NCBI RefSeq assembly: GCF_032362555.1
Contig: NC_083512.1
Location: 6,064,001 to 6,128,000 of the forward strand
Reading direction: 5' to 3'
Origin: Amyelois transitella
Lineage: Eukaryota; Arthropoda; Insecta; Lepidoptera; Pyralidae
Length of the DNA: 64,000 nt
Part shown: piece after piece, positions 49,501 to 58,905 of the stretch
How positions within the stretch are numbered: position 1 is the first letter of the stretch
Layout: every line of letters starts with the position of its first letter
Translations under genes and position numbers: made by a program
The notes under the pieces: model-generated
Told to the model about the DNA's origin: nothing
Seen by the model: the letters and a program-made list of their open reading frames with translations, nothing else
Database searches by the model: none

Positions 49501-52500
49501 AAAATTTCATAGCCTTTTTATATTTCTTTCAAATATACACTTATTAAATCTGCAAGTTAGCCGATGAGGGCTCGTCGGTTTACTTACAAATGTCACACGC
49601 TGGTCCCCCATATCCGTGATTGCACGCACACGTATTAGGAGCGACGCATGTGCCGTATACACACTTTTCCTCGCACACAGGTACACAGTGTTGTCCCATT
49701 TCATCTGGCGCATATCCCTCGCAACATTCCTCCACTGGTCGATGCTTTGTAAGGGTTTGGTTTTTGAATACAGTCCGGAACTGTATTTTGTACTTTGAAC
49801 ATCGTGGCGGAAAATTAAAACACCATTTTGATTCTTTAACTTGGAACGGTTGGCTTTCCGAGACTCTGATGGTTGTGACATATCTACAAAACAATGAGGT
49901 CAAGGTTTATTTCTTGATTTCCCTTAGCAAATATCCAAACATCAAATACCTGCAAAATGTTTGCAAGTATGATCCATAAAATTAATTAACAACCACATTA
50001 ATTCATGGTGATCCTAAAATTGATAAGGTCAAGGATTGTTGGGTATACAAACATCATTCATAATGATGTTGGGCCAATGTCATAACAGGAAGGAACGATA
50101 AAGTTAACTGACCCGACACATTACGTCCCGATGAGCGGTAATCAGTCGCCCCGGCCAGCGTATGAAAATAAATAATGAGCTTATTGGGTGAACAAAGAAC
50201 AATAGCCATATTGGCCTGATCAAGCATGTCACAATTGTGTTATTTGAAACATCGGGTTACTTATTCATAATCTTTTCTAGGTACAAATGTATATGTATAA
50301 TATACCTACGAAATACATTAAGAAAATGCCACACACAAAGGTTTAAGATTATTTTACAAATAAAAGATTGGGATGTGGGTTCGAGGGGTACAACATCAGC
50401 AAAAAGCGAAAACGAGGAGTTCTGGAATAGTGTAAGAGAAGTATTGAAAGTTACCAAGCCAAATGAGAAGATTATTATGTTAGGTGATTTTAATGGATGG
50501 GTGGGTGTAAAGCGTGATGGATATGAAAAGGTGCTTGGTGCGTTTGGTGACGAAAAGGTGAATGATAATGGAAGAAGTGTATTAGAAATTTGTCTAGAGT
50601 GGGATCTTTTTGTGTCGAACTCAATGTTTCAACATAAAGAGATCCACACCTACACAAGAGTGGAAGGTATTTTAAAAAGTATGATAGACTTTGTGATTGT
50701 AGATGAAAGATTGAAGAACAAAGTGCTGGATACCCGTGCATATCGCGGTGCTGGCATTGACTCGGACCATTTACTGGTGATATCCCGGATAAGGGGTATC
50801 TTCAATCGCTGGCGGCACAGGGTAAGGGAGCAAACCAGCGCTTTGGAAAGAGTAAAAGTAGAAAATTTGCAAGATATGGATGTAGGTAAGAAGTATATTA
50901 ATAGACTGAAGGATGAATTTGAAGATTTAGAGGAAATGAGCGATATTGAAGATGGATGGAAGGAATTTAAAGAAAGAATTGTGAAAGTAGCTGTTGAAGT
51001 GTGTGGTGTAAGTAGAAGAAGGAAAGGAAAAAATCACAAAAATGCGTGGATGAGTAAAGATGTGCAAGAACTTGTGCGATTAAAGAAGAAAGCATGGCTG
51101 GATTTGTTAGCAGCAAAAGCTAACTTAAGAATGCAAGAGGTTATAGATGAAGATGTGAATGAAGCACGTAAGGAATATAAGAAAATGAAAGATTTGGTTA
51201 AGAAAGCTGTGATTAGAAAGAAAGAAGAGTATAAAGAGGATTTTGATAAAAGGCTATCAGAAGACTTTCAGTCAAATCTGAAAGTATTCTGGAAATCCGA
51301 AAGGTCAGCCCGAGGAAATACTATAACCAGAGAGCTGACTAGGATCAGATGCCAGGATGGTAGCGTTGTGAAAGGAGAAGAATGTGTACTAAAGATATGG
51401 AAGGACTATTTTGAAAGTTTATTTGAAAAAAAGGAAGGAAATAAGAAAGATTTCTGCTATAGCGAAGAAAAAGAGAATGAGATGGAAGGCGAAATTGAAA
51501 TGTTCGAAATTGTGGAAGCACTTAAGAGTATGAAAGCGGGAAAGGCTGCTGGGTGTGATAGAGTGTCGGTCGAGATGCTTAAAGCAGGAAAAGGCGTAGT
51601 AGCTAGTCAGTTGTACTGCCTTTTCAATTTGTGTTAGAGAAGCGGCCGAGTACCAAAAGATTGGTGTAAGGCTGTTATCGTGCCACTTTACAAAGGAAAA
51701 GGGTCACAGCTGGACTGCAAAAATTATCGTGGTATAAGCCTGCTTAGCGTCGTCGGCAAATTGTATGCTAAGGTATTGATTAATAGAGTCAGGAATGAAA
51801 CTGATGACAAAATATGGGATGCTCAAGCGGGATTTCGAAAGGGAATGGGATGTACTGATCAGGTCTTTTCCTTGCGGTGCATAGCCGAAAAGTTTTTGGC
51901 CAAGAGTCAAAAAGTCTATTGCACATTCGTAGATCTGGAAAAGGCCTATGACAGAGTTGAGAGGAATGAATTGTGGTCAGCACTTTCTATGCATGGGGTG
52001 AGCAGTCTCTTAATACGAGCACTGAAATCCTTATATGAGGATTCGAGTGCTTGTGTCAGGATAAACGGAGCGCACACTGAGTGGTTTAAGATTGAGAAAG
52101 GCGTTAGGCAAGGATGTGTTGCGTCACCGTGGCTGTTCAACCTATTTATGGATAGCTGTTTGACAGATTTGAAAGAGTCTAAAAGTGGATTAAGGATGAA
52201 TGAGTTACTCGTCAAATGTCTGCTCTATGCCGACGATCAGGTTATACTGGCGTCATCAGCGGAGGAGTTATAGGAGATGGTAAACTGTATGCATGAAGCT
52301 TTAAAAGAGAAAGGAATGAAAGTGAACGTAAGTAAAACTAAAACACTGGTTTTTGAAATGGAGAAAGAAATGACAGCATGTAATATTTTGATTGGAGGAG
52401 AAAAAGTGGAGCAAGTGAAAGAGTTTGTATATCTAGGATCAAAGTTTACATCAGATGGCAAGTATGATAGTGATATTGAAAGGAGAGTGAACGCGGGGAA

Positions 52501-54002
52501 CATGGTGAATGGAGCTTTGCATGCCTTTATGAGCAGTCAGAAACTATCCAAAAAGGCTCGACTGGCTGTGCACAGGGGCGTGTTGGTCCCGACATTAATG
52601 TATGGGAGTGAAAGTTGGGTATGGCAAAAGAAGCATGAAAGCAGAATAAATGCAGTGGAAATGAGAGCGTTAAGGAGTATGATGGGTGTGAAATTGAGTG
52701 ACAGGATAAGGAACAGCGTGATAAGGGAATGTTGTGATGTGAAAGAAGATGTAGTTACAGGAATAGAAAAGGGTATGTTAAGATGGTTCGGTCATGTGGA
52801 GAGGATGAATGAAAGCAGGTTGACTAAGCAGATATACAAGGAGAGTGTGGAGGGAAAGGTCGGAGTGGGAAGACCTAGACGAACGTATCTTGATCAAATT
52901 AAAGACGTCCTGGTAAAGGGTCAGGTCAAAAGTACCCGAAACCGCCGAGCTTGTATGAAGAGAGTTATGAATGTGGACGAAGCGAAAGAAGTATGCAGAG
53001 ATCGTGGCAAGTGGAAAGAGGTAGTCTCTGCCTACCCCTCCGGGAAAGAGGCGTGATTTTATGTATGTATGTATGTATGTAAAAGATTCATTGTTATAAA
53101 AAAAATACTCTCTTATTAGGTATGCTAAAGCCCTTCGGCATGGATATTAGAGTGCTTTAATTTGTCTTTATAATATTACTGCACAACTGAGCGACTGATG
53201 TTACTGTAGAAGATATATTTATATTTATGGACGAGCACTTTAATACATAACACTTTATTAGGTCATAACTAGGTACATCTGTTCAAAGTATGTGCTTCTA
53301 TGAAAACAATATTTCTACGAAATTTGATTCCAGATGTTGGATGTTCTATTTTTACTTTTGATACTATCTTAACGTTTTATCGATTTGTAATATATGGAAA
53401 AACCCAGATTTTATATTAACTTGCTGTTATTTTTTAATGAATAATGTAAAATTTATCGCGAATTTAATTTCAAACATCATAACGTGTTATCATTATCACT
53501 AAAAAATCAATGCGGTATGCATTGATTTTTTGGCCAATTTATTAAATGATTTTATACCTTTTGATAACCAACTACAGGATGTTTTATTTTGAACTCGCCT
53601 TTATCTTTACTTTTGTTTAAATATGTCATAGTAAATAAATAACTCTTTCAGTAACCACACACTTTTTACGTGGAAAATCAAGAAGATAACAACCACCTAT
53701 ACTACATATTACATAATGCTAAACAGGTGAACCAGAACTTTCGTTCCTATAAGAAGACGTATATGTAAGTGCGAAGTAAAGTGGCCGTCAGCTACTACGT
53801 GTGTGTACACACGACACGACAAACAACAAAAGTACTTAACTACAAAATTTTGAAAAAAGTGAATTATACCATATATTGGCACGAGAAACAATATAATAAA
53901 ATTAAACACTTACGCTTGCTGTTTGATACAGACATTGGGTCCTTCAAGCAAGGCAATCGCCGAGCCAAACAGTACGACGAGGACGCCAATATTCGACCAC
54001 AT
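37261..54002 (-). CDS. drpr: Draper/MEGF10-family phagocytic receptor, complete (gene span with introns)
   Basis: Draper is the glial and haemocyte engulfment receptor of insects (CED-1/MEGF10 family). Eighteen coding exons were assembled on the - strand: 54002-53914, 49883-49588, 49338-49092, 48368-48240, 47898-47781, 46111-45903, 45209-45064, 44475-44325, 44115-44009, 43680-43519, 41887-41681, 41420-41265, 40794-40618, 40047-39880, 39180-39022, 38732-38568, 37929-37804 and 37550-37261. All use GT/AG sites and agree in phase, giving 1033 residues and TAA, almost the length of fly Draper. Order: signal peptide (about 1-20), EMI domain (to about 97), EGF-like modules (about 98-785), one TM helix (about 793-816), then a tail with NPVY (846-849) and ITAM-type tyrosines 916, 928 and 941. 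Intron 1 (4 kb) contains a LINE, and intron 10 a possible nested gene. A shorter tail by reading through the exon 16 donor is possible but unsupported. Confidence 0.93.
37804..37929 (-). CDS. drpr: draper exon 17: cytoplasmic tail with ITAM tyrosines
   Basis: It follows TTTTTTTATAG and encodes YDPLSSLKNK and LYHIIDDEKLDHVYDEI, ending TATG|GTAAGT. Y916-H-I-I and Y928-D-E-I are eight residues apart, which fits the ITAM rule YxxL/I-x6-12-YxxL/I. Fly Draper signals through Src42A and Shark from an ITAM. Confidence 0.88.
38245..38485 (+). repeat. tRNA-derived SINE copy in draper intron 16
   Basis: Same family as 3507-3749, with a damaged B box (GGGTCCGGCC). Its tail ends about 75 bp beyond the draper exon 16 donor, in the opposite orientation to draper. 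Confidence 0.85.
38568..38732 (-). CDS. drpr: draper exon 16: cytoplasmic tail with NPxY
   Basis: It follows GTTTGTACAG and encodes EQHFDNPVYSYQGSTRSDD, then an Asn-rich stretch. NPVY (846-849) matches the NPxY docking site for the PTB adaptor Ced-6 in this family. It ends GATA|GTGAGT. Without splicing, the frame continues about 30 codons into a SINE tail. Confidence 0.88.
39022..39180 (-). CDS. drpr: draper exon 15: transmembrane segment
   Basis: It follows TTTTTCCCAG and encodes SSTTGLTVLMVILALVCAAA, LLVYVYY and a basic stop-transfer (RKRVRSLKR), then AHVHYTADPNAQP. It ends CCAG|GTTAGC. A Helitron-like repeat lies 37 bp upstream of its acceptor. Confidence 0.93.
39218..39450 (+). mobile_element. 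Short Helitron-like element in draper intron 14
   Basis: It has the same ends as 19281-19924 (TCTATACTAATATTATAAAA and GCGGACACAGCTAGT) with most of the interior deleted. It starts 37 bp upstream of the draper exon 15 acceptor. Confidence 0.8.
39480..39613 (+). mobile_element. Helitron-like 3' remnant
   Basis: It contains CTGAACCGATTTTGACGAAA and ends GCGTAAAAGCTAGTTG, like the 3' half of a related Helentron family. It lies directly after the previous element. Confidence 0.5.
39880..40794 (-). CDS. drpr: draper exons 13-14: last EGF-like modules
   Basis: Exon 13 (40794-40618) is very GC-rich and encodes ECQCLPGWQGAGCEARC to YTGHYCTQ, ending CAGT|GTATGT. Exon 14 (40047-39880) encodes CPEGYYGDHCMEACSC to the membrane-proximal linker IVTNRAEG, ending GGAAG|GTGGGT. 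Phases agree only if exon 13 ends after the T, which gives Phe at the junction. Confidence 0.87.
40895..40975 (-). repeat. Retroelement tail in draper intron 12
   Basis: TATTTATTTATTTAAAACTT followed by TATTGCACATTAAAACATGT. It is the reverse of a common 3' end, TGTGCAATAAAG plus a TTTA tail. Related pieces lie at 7005-7024 (+) and 46188-46230 (-). Confidence 0.4.
41265..41420 (-). CDS. drpr: draper exon 12: EGF-like modules with a missing cysteine
   Basis: It follows TTCTTGGCAG and ends ACAG|GTAAAT. It completes the module begun in exon 11 with TTCDPVTGDFSCRSGYTG, where the usual G-x-C-x-C is GDFSC (Phe 632 in place of Cys). It then encodes a normal module up to CHHVTG. Confidence 0.88.
41681..41887 (-). 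CDS. drpr: draper exon 11: EGF-like modules
   Basis: It follows TTTAATCAATCAG and ends GGGACG|GTACCA. It encodes one full EGF module (CRCLNNSSCEAGSGRCVC) and the start of another, where the usual C-x-C is CRH (His 617). See exon 12 for the matching change. Confidence 0.88.
42228..42799 (+). CDS. Possible nested three-exon gene in draper intron 10 (116 residues)
   Basis: On the strand opposite draper, three open stretches join in frame at consensus-like sites: 42228-42435 (start MTEHKSKSIVFIQNSMRSNK; donor ATAG|GTATTT), 42493-42520 (acceptor CCACATAG; donor AGCG|GTAAGA) and 42685-42799 (acceptor TTTTTTTAG; ends LLPHKVQLI and TAA). The sum is 117 codons including the stop. Without splicing, the first frame ends nine bases beyond the donor. 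The second donor must be the second of two adjacent GTAAG sites to keep the frame. The product is basic, with no signal peptide or domain I recognise. The alternative is a chance assembly in AT-rich DNA, or a decayed gene. Confidence 0.35.
43360..43492 (+). mobile_element. Helitron-like 3' remnant in draper intron 10
   Basis: CATTTCATCCCGGTCAAAAC and CGCAAGCGAAACT...TAAAAGCTAGC resemble the degenerate 3' end of lepidopteran Helentrons. The 5' end is not seen. Confidence 0.4.
43519..49338 (-). CDS. drpr: draper exons 3-10: EGF-like repeat region, first part
   Basis: Exons at 49338-49092, 48368-48240, 47898-47781, 46111-45903, 45209-45064, 44475-44325, 44115-44009 and 43680-43519. Each encodes one or two EGF modules of the type C-x-C...G-x-C-x-C...G-W-x-G-x-x-C, with borders usually just before a Gly-Cys or Cys-Pro junction. 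These modules form the extracellular stalk that recognises dying cells. The exon at 45903 has a retroposon starting 10 nt into its downstream intron. The exon at 48240 codes for a shorter, acidic module (CEEDEPC). Confidence 0.9.
45637..45892 (+). repeat. ATGT-tailed short retroposon copy at the draper exon 6 donor
   Basis: Full-length copy, CTGTGCTGTGTGGCTCCCGG to GACGTGACCATGTATGTGT. CAGTACTA at 45629-45636 and 45893-45900 is the target duplication. The right copy is part of the splice donor context of draper exon 6 (GTTAGTACTG on the - strand). Confidence 0.88.
46112..47780 (-). other. draper intron 5
   Basis: AT-rich, with a degenerate retroelement 3' end near 46188-46230 (TTTATTGCACCAAAAG, reverse orientation). 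No nested gene was recognised. Confidence 0.5.
48872..49090 (+). other. Open stretch of unclear nature in draper intron 3, opposite strand
   Basis: After CCTTTTATTTTAG a frame stays open for 73 codons to TAA, with balanced composition (for example KMEYIGVNEKKREYVDLELA). Its first 60 bases also resemble a tRNA-derived SINE head (GGTGGCGTAACGG, then GGGTTCAAAA). It could be a repeat, a captured exon or chance. No function is claimed. Confidence 0.25.
49588..49883 (-). CDS. drpr: draper exon 2: EMI domain
   Basis: It follows TTGTTTTGTAG and encodes the EMI core, with WCFNFPPRC, YKIQFRTVFKNQTLTKHRP and VEECCEGY, then the first EGF-like Cys cluster (CVPVCEEKCVYGTC). It ends ATTT|GTAAGT. The EMI domain is diagnostic for this receptor family among EGF-repeat proteins. 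Confidence 0.93.
50370..53079 (+). mobile_element. 5'-truncated non-LTR retrotransposon (LINE) in draper intron 1
   Basis: The element encodes the end of an AP-endonuclease domain (LGDFNGWVG, DSDHLLV) and a full reverse transcriptase with motifs FVDLEKAYDRVE, GVRQGCVASPWLFN and LLYADDQVILA. It is one frame broken only by stops at 51635-51637 and 52271-52273. The protein ends AYPSGKEA, directly before an ATGT repeat tail. TAAAAGATT lies on both sides (50361-50369 and 53080-53088) as the target duplication. The N-terminal endonuclease part is absent, so this is a dead 5'-truncated copy, antisense to draper. The clade is not certain from reading alone (RTE- or Jockey-like). Confidence 0.9.
53914..54002 (-). 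CDS. drpr: draper exon 1: start codon and signal peptide
   Basis: It reads MWSNIGVLVVLFGSAIALLE, then GPNVCIKQQ, and ends GCAAGC|GTAAGTG. The GPNVC motif right after the signal peptide is the start of the EMI region in Draper/MEGF10 proteins. The short first coding exon is separated by 4 kb from the next, so a single-frame scan does not show it. Confidence 0.85.
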
Positions 54003-54469
54003 CTTGACTCAGTTCACACCACAGTTTACCGTAAAGCCGCCATAACACGTCTATTGTTTAGGCGTAATGACATAACAGGCATATACGCATTCAAATATTA
54101 TTCTTCTTAGCTACTATAGTTACTTTTCATAGCTGATATGAATTCGCAGAATTCGGCAGGGTATATTATCTGAAAGAAAACATTGTTGAAGTACATTTTA
54201 CAAAGTATCGAGCAAAAATCAATCGCATGTAGACATTGAAGGTTTTAAGATGATGATTCAATAGACTAGGAAACTACCGGAACTTCAGTTAACAAAAGAA
54301 AAACAATGGCGCATCACACGATATCCTTTTCTTAACCTTGCTTGATTAAAATACACAATCAATAAAAACAATTATGTCAGTGTCATCAGACAACGTAAGA
54401 ATCTTTATATTATTCTTTGTAAACTCAATTATTGTATTGTATTGTTCTCAATAATCCCCTTGCTTCAGA

Positions 54470-54700
54470 TTTTCTTAGATCCGAATGTCGATTTCTCTCA
54501 TGAAAGAATCCTACGTTCCTCTGAGAGATTGAGACCCTTGCAACACCTTTTCAACGTACAGGTTTCTAATCAAATTCTTTCGCTGCTTCAGTTGTTAGAC
54601 TTTGGAATGCACTTCCCGATTCCGTACAAGCTTCTTCAAGCGTCGCACGTGGTCCGGTTGTTTCTGACTCGGTCGGTCATGAGAGAATAAATAATCTCTG
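54470..54700 (+). mobile_element. Jockey/CR1-type LINE 3' coding fragment
   Basis: The frame contains RSSERLRPL and, in another frame, VRLWNALPDSVQASSS. WN-LP-SV is the common C-terminal motif of arthropod jockey-like reverse transcriptases. Only the last part is present, with a frameshift. It lies upstream of draper exon 1. Confidence 0.6.
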
Positions 54701-55504
54701 TATGTAATTATATAGGTCTGTGTATGTTTAGTACAGGTTTATAGTATACAACGTATAGTATAGTATGTATGATTATTGCTTTCCCAAAAATATCCAAATA
54801 TTATGCAATACAAGCAATAAAATTAAAATATGTTAGTAATTTCTAATTTTTATCGCCAATAACGCCCAGTTTAGCCAATTCGTCGAGAATTGGAGTAACT
54901 CCCATCCGGCTCGGTGAACCTGCCCCTATGACGACGGTTGAGAAAAATTTATTCAACGACCCTGGTATTTCGGCCCCGGCAAAAAACGGTGTTGATGTCC
55001 CGAATGATTCTCAACCATTCCGGTGGTCGGACCGGGTCAGACGGTTAGCAAAAAAAAATTCATTGACCCCGTTAGATCGGCCCGGTCCACCAACAGGATA
55101 AATGACACAGATTACATAAGTAACAACTATACAGGTGTGAGTTTTTACAAAAGCTATCTCGTCACAACGCTCACAGACATGATAGATTAGGTAGGTCACA
55201 GCTAGATATGTTTAAGAAAACGACGTTTACTCTAATTGTTTTCTTACATCGATGACTACTTTCCTACATTAATTACACCACGAAATTTAAAACACAGTAT
55301 AAATTTACACTAACGGAACCTGTTAGTAAACGTCAATGGAAACTAAACACCGTTATTATGTTGTAGAGGTATGTAAAACTGACTGGCCTAGAAAACCGAA
55401 CGATGATTATTTACTAAAATGCTTTTAAAATTTTGCACATTACAAATTAGGTATAAAATAATAGAACATAGGAAAATAATGGTTAAATACGTACATAGTT
55501 TAAC

Positions 55505-55736
55505 GTTAGCTGTGGCGTAGCGGTAGTACGATTGTCTGTGACACCGGAGGTCCCGCGTTCGAATCCCGGTCAGGGCATAATGAGAAAAGAACTTTTTCTG
55601 ATTGGCCTGGGTCTTGGATGTTTATCTATATAAGTATTTATTATAAAATATAGTATCGTTGAGTTAGTATCTTGTAACACAAGTCTCGAACTTCGAGGCT
55701 AACTCAATCAGTGTAATTTGTTTCGTATAAATATAT
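55505..55736 (+). repeat. tRNA-derived SINE copy
   Basis: Same family: CTGTGGCGTAGCGGTAGTAC head, B box CGTTCGAATCC, body with GGGCATAATGAGAAAAGAAC, and a slightly deleted tail region. Confidence 0.85.
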
Positions 55737-56324
55737 ACTTATATTTATTATATTTATATTTATTTTATTTATAGTTAAGAAATCAAAGTTAAGATTACGT
55801 ATAACAATCAATAATTACATGCTATCAGTTGGTAACGAGGACTGTGAAAGACCCTACTTAGAAGATTATAATGAATGATTATGTGCATACATAAATATCA
55901 TTAGGCATGTAAACAAAGTATTATTAATAACATCTGAAAACTATAAATCTGTTATGCAGGCACGGCAGGCGATACTGCATTTTCGATATTTTTAAATTAA
56001 CCCTGAAAAGAATGTTCCGTATACGTACTAATATTAGGTACTTAGGTAGGTATATGCGAAAATCTGTTATACATTCTAAGGTCTACAGGACCAGTTTTTT
56101 TCTGGATATTCCCTTGGGAGATAGTTCCCAAAAAATAGTGCTTCCATAATTGCCAGGGTATGAAATGAAACTATAAGTTAACGTCAAACCTTAGGATACA
56201 GGCTAGTTAGGAAACAACTATGAACCGTAATGGTATATTACGGTTCAGAGGTACTAAGTTCCACGCGGGAGGAGCCGCAATCTAATACCAATTACAATAT
56301 CCAGTTCTGTCGATCGTGTTAATA

Positions 56325-57135
56325 GGCTATTTGATAAAGTTCTAAAAACTATCTTAGGCTATTTATTTGTTTATAAGGAGCCCTACAAAAATACTTTTCT
56401 GCCTTTATTACAGCTATTTTATTAAAAAATCGAAAAAGAAAATGCTATATTCAAATATGCCGCCAAAACGCGACTTTTAGCAATATGGCGGCCATGGCAT
56501 GCAGTGACGTAAATTTCGTGTAAATATCATACAAAGCTTGTTGGTGTTTCGAAAAGTTTTGATTTTCTCTTGTTTTATTTAACTTGTGCCACGTCATATG
56601 TGTGAAAATTATTAAAATGAGTTCCTATAAATGCTGTGCAGTGCCTAAATGCACTAATACAACAATAAAATCTCCTACGAAATCGTTTTTTTCTATGCCG
56701 ATGGATTTGAATATTCGCAAGAAGTGGTTTCAGATCATGATCTAAGATCAGTGGTTACCAAGATATACTTACATTGATGTTTTCACATTCCTCAGTTTGG
56801 CAGCATAGAAATCTGGATTGTCTTTGAAGAAGACGCCAACCATTATTGGGTCCACTTTTGCCAAAAGTGGACCTACCAAAAGTCTTTTGGTAGGTTTCGA
56901 CTGTCAGCTTTCGCGAAATTGGTTTCCATTATTAAATACCTATGTTATCTGAGTAATCCCGAGCGATCAAACACTTATAAAATCTTGAAAAATAATAGTA
57001 AACACTAAGGAACAGTACGATCCACAGTCTGTTTATGGATAATTGACGTCATAATAGAAATAGCCAATCACGTTCGTTTTTAGTCACGTGCCAGCTGCAT
57101 AAAAAAGCCTAATTTTCTGAGACGGATTTTGTTAA
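56325..57135 (+). mobile_element. Decayed THAP-domain DNA transposon, copy B
   Basis: Colinear with copy A from AATAGGCTATTTGATAAAGT to CTGAGACGGATTTTG. The coding start is MSSYKCCAVPKCTNTTIKSP, and the frame stops after WFQIMI. Compared with copy A it has a different internal deletion and an inserted pair of foldbacks at 56850-56894. Confidence 0.7.
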
Positions 57136-57718
57136 AATAATGCAATATTTTTATCTCGCGTTATTACCAATCGCTCCAAAAAAATAATATTAAGACTGAT
57201 GACATAAAAGAAATGTATATTTTTATTACAGTCAAATAGCCTATTGTACTAGGAATGTAGATCGATGTAGTACCTACTCCGTCAGGGAATTATTGAATTC
57301 ATCAAAATTTAATCAATTCAAAATGCAACCACAGCGAATATTGTTCAAACACCAGTCAGTATGGTTGAAATTGCAGACAAAACAATTGAGTTCGTTGTTA
57401 TGAGTTTAACAGGTCGCCTCGCTGGCCAATCGTGTGGGCAAACATGCAGACAATTGATACAAGGAGCGAAAGTAGATATCACGAATAGACATAACTATAT
57501 ATACTATATTAAAGGGTTAGTTGATTTTCGATTGTTGGTGTGTAAAGCTTATTTTCGTAAATACTGAACCGATCAAGAAAGAAAATGCTTTCACCGTTAA
57601 TAAGGTACATTACCTGCGTGAATTATAGGTAATGTGTGTACAATGAACATAGGTAGGCTTTTATTTAAAAAAGGTTCATAAAAGTAATTATTAAAAGCAT
57701 GACACTGGCTTATAAAGT

Positions 57719-57880
57719 TAAGATTCCTCTTTCAGGCGATGGGCTAGCAACCTGTCACTATTTGAATCTCAAATCTATCATTAAGCCAAATAGCTGAACG
57801 TGGCCATTCAGTCTTTTCAAGACTGTTGGCTCTGTCTACCCCGCAGGGGATATAGACGTGACCATATGTATGTATGACAC
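57719..57880 (+). repeat. ATGT-tailed retroposon, 3' part
   Basis: From AAGATTCCTCTTTCAGGCGA to GGGGATATAGACGTGACCAT and an ATGTATGT end. The 5' part is missing. Confidence 0.8.
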
Positions 57881-58689
57881 TATAACACAATAAATGTACT
57901 CAGTCTTGTAGGGGGTTTGAACTGGCTTATCTTGTTTATTTTCAGTTATGCTTCTCCTTTCTAGGTACTTATGTCATATAAACAATACTTATGGCATATT
58001 CATTCTAAGAATCTTGTTCTGATATTCTATTGTATCATATATCATTACAGGATGAATTTCTTAGAGGGACTATATCACTACTGTATTGTAGCATAAGTAA
58101 GCATTTTGATTCAATATGCTCCTAATTTATATGATTAGGTTAATAAGTTAATTCATTAAACTTTATTGTAATATATTAAGATTTAAATTAATTTATTATA
58201 CAGAGGGACCATTTTTAGGGTTCCATACCAAAAGCATAAAAACAATACCCTATTACCAAGCCTATGCCGTCTGACTCTCTGTCTGTCGCCAGTCTGTATC
58301 TTATAAACAGTGAAAGTTAAAAACCTGTCTTGTTTATATATGTAATTCCGATGCTGCTATAAAAATGCTTAAAAATAAAACAAATATTAAGGTACATACA
58401 GGAAATATGTTTTTATTTTTGCTCAATATTAATTACGATGAATGGAAGATTAAATATTCACAGTGCATTTACTCTTGTTAATAAACTTTCAAAATAAATA
58501 ATTAAATAACAATAAAGTTATAATTACAGGGGGCTCACTGTTCAAGCCAGATTATAAAAGATAATTTTTCAACCACCTAATGTTGTGTGCAACTTGGTTG
58601 TGAAAGCAAAAGAATTCAAGATAGCAACTTCTGTTCTTGTATTATTTGTATGTTGAACATATATATATATTTTTTTCTTTTCTTTTTTT

Positions 58690-58905
58690 TTGTTTTGTTT
58701 TCATTGTACGTATGTCCGTGATGCCTACCCGGACACCCCCGGAAGATCAGCGCTGGCCGTGTAGCATATTGTTTACGGCCAGCATTATGCTGAGGGGGTA
58801 CCCTTTCGGGAGCACCATACTACATGTTTGTTTTTGTACATATTCTTGTTTCCTTTTTTGTCTTTTTGTTATGGTGTTCTTTGAATAAATTCTTTTTACT
58901 TTACT
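58690..58905 (+). repeat. Probable retroelement 3' end
   Basis: A T-rich block is followed by a GC-rich stretch with inverted CTGGCCGT/ACGGCCAG, then GAGGGGGTACCCTTTCGGGA and a T-rich AATAAA end. It looks like the structured 3' UTR of a non-LTR element. The family is not identified. Confidence 0.4.
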
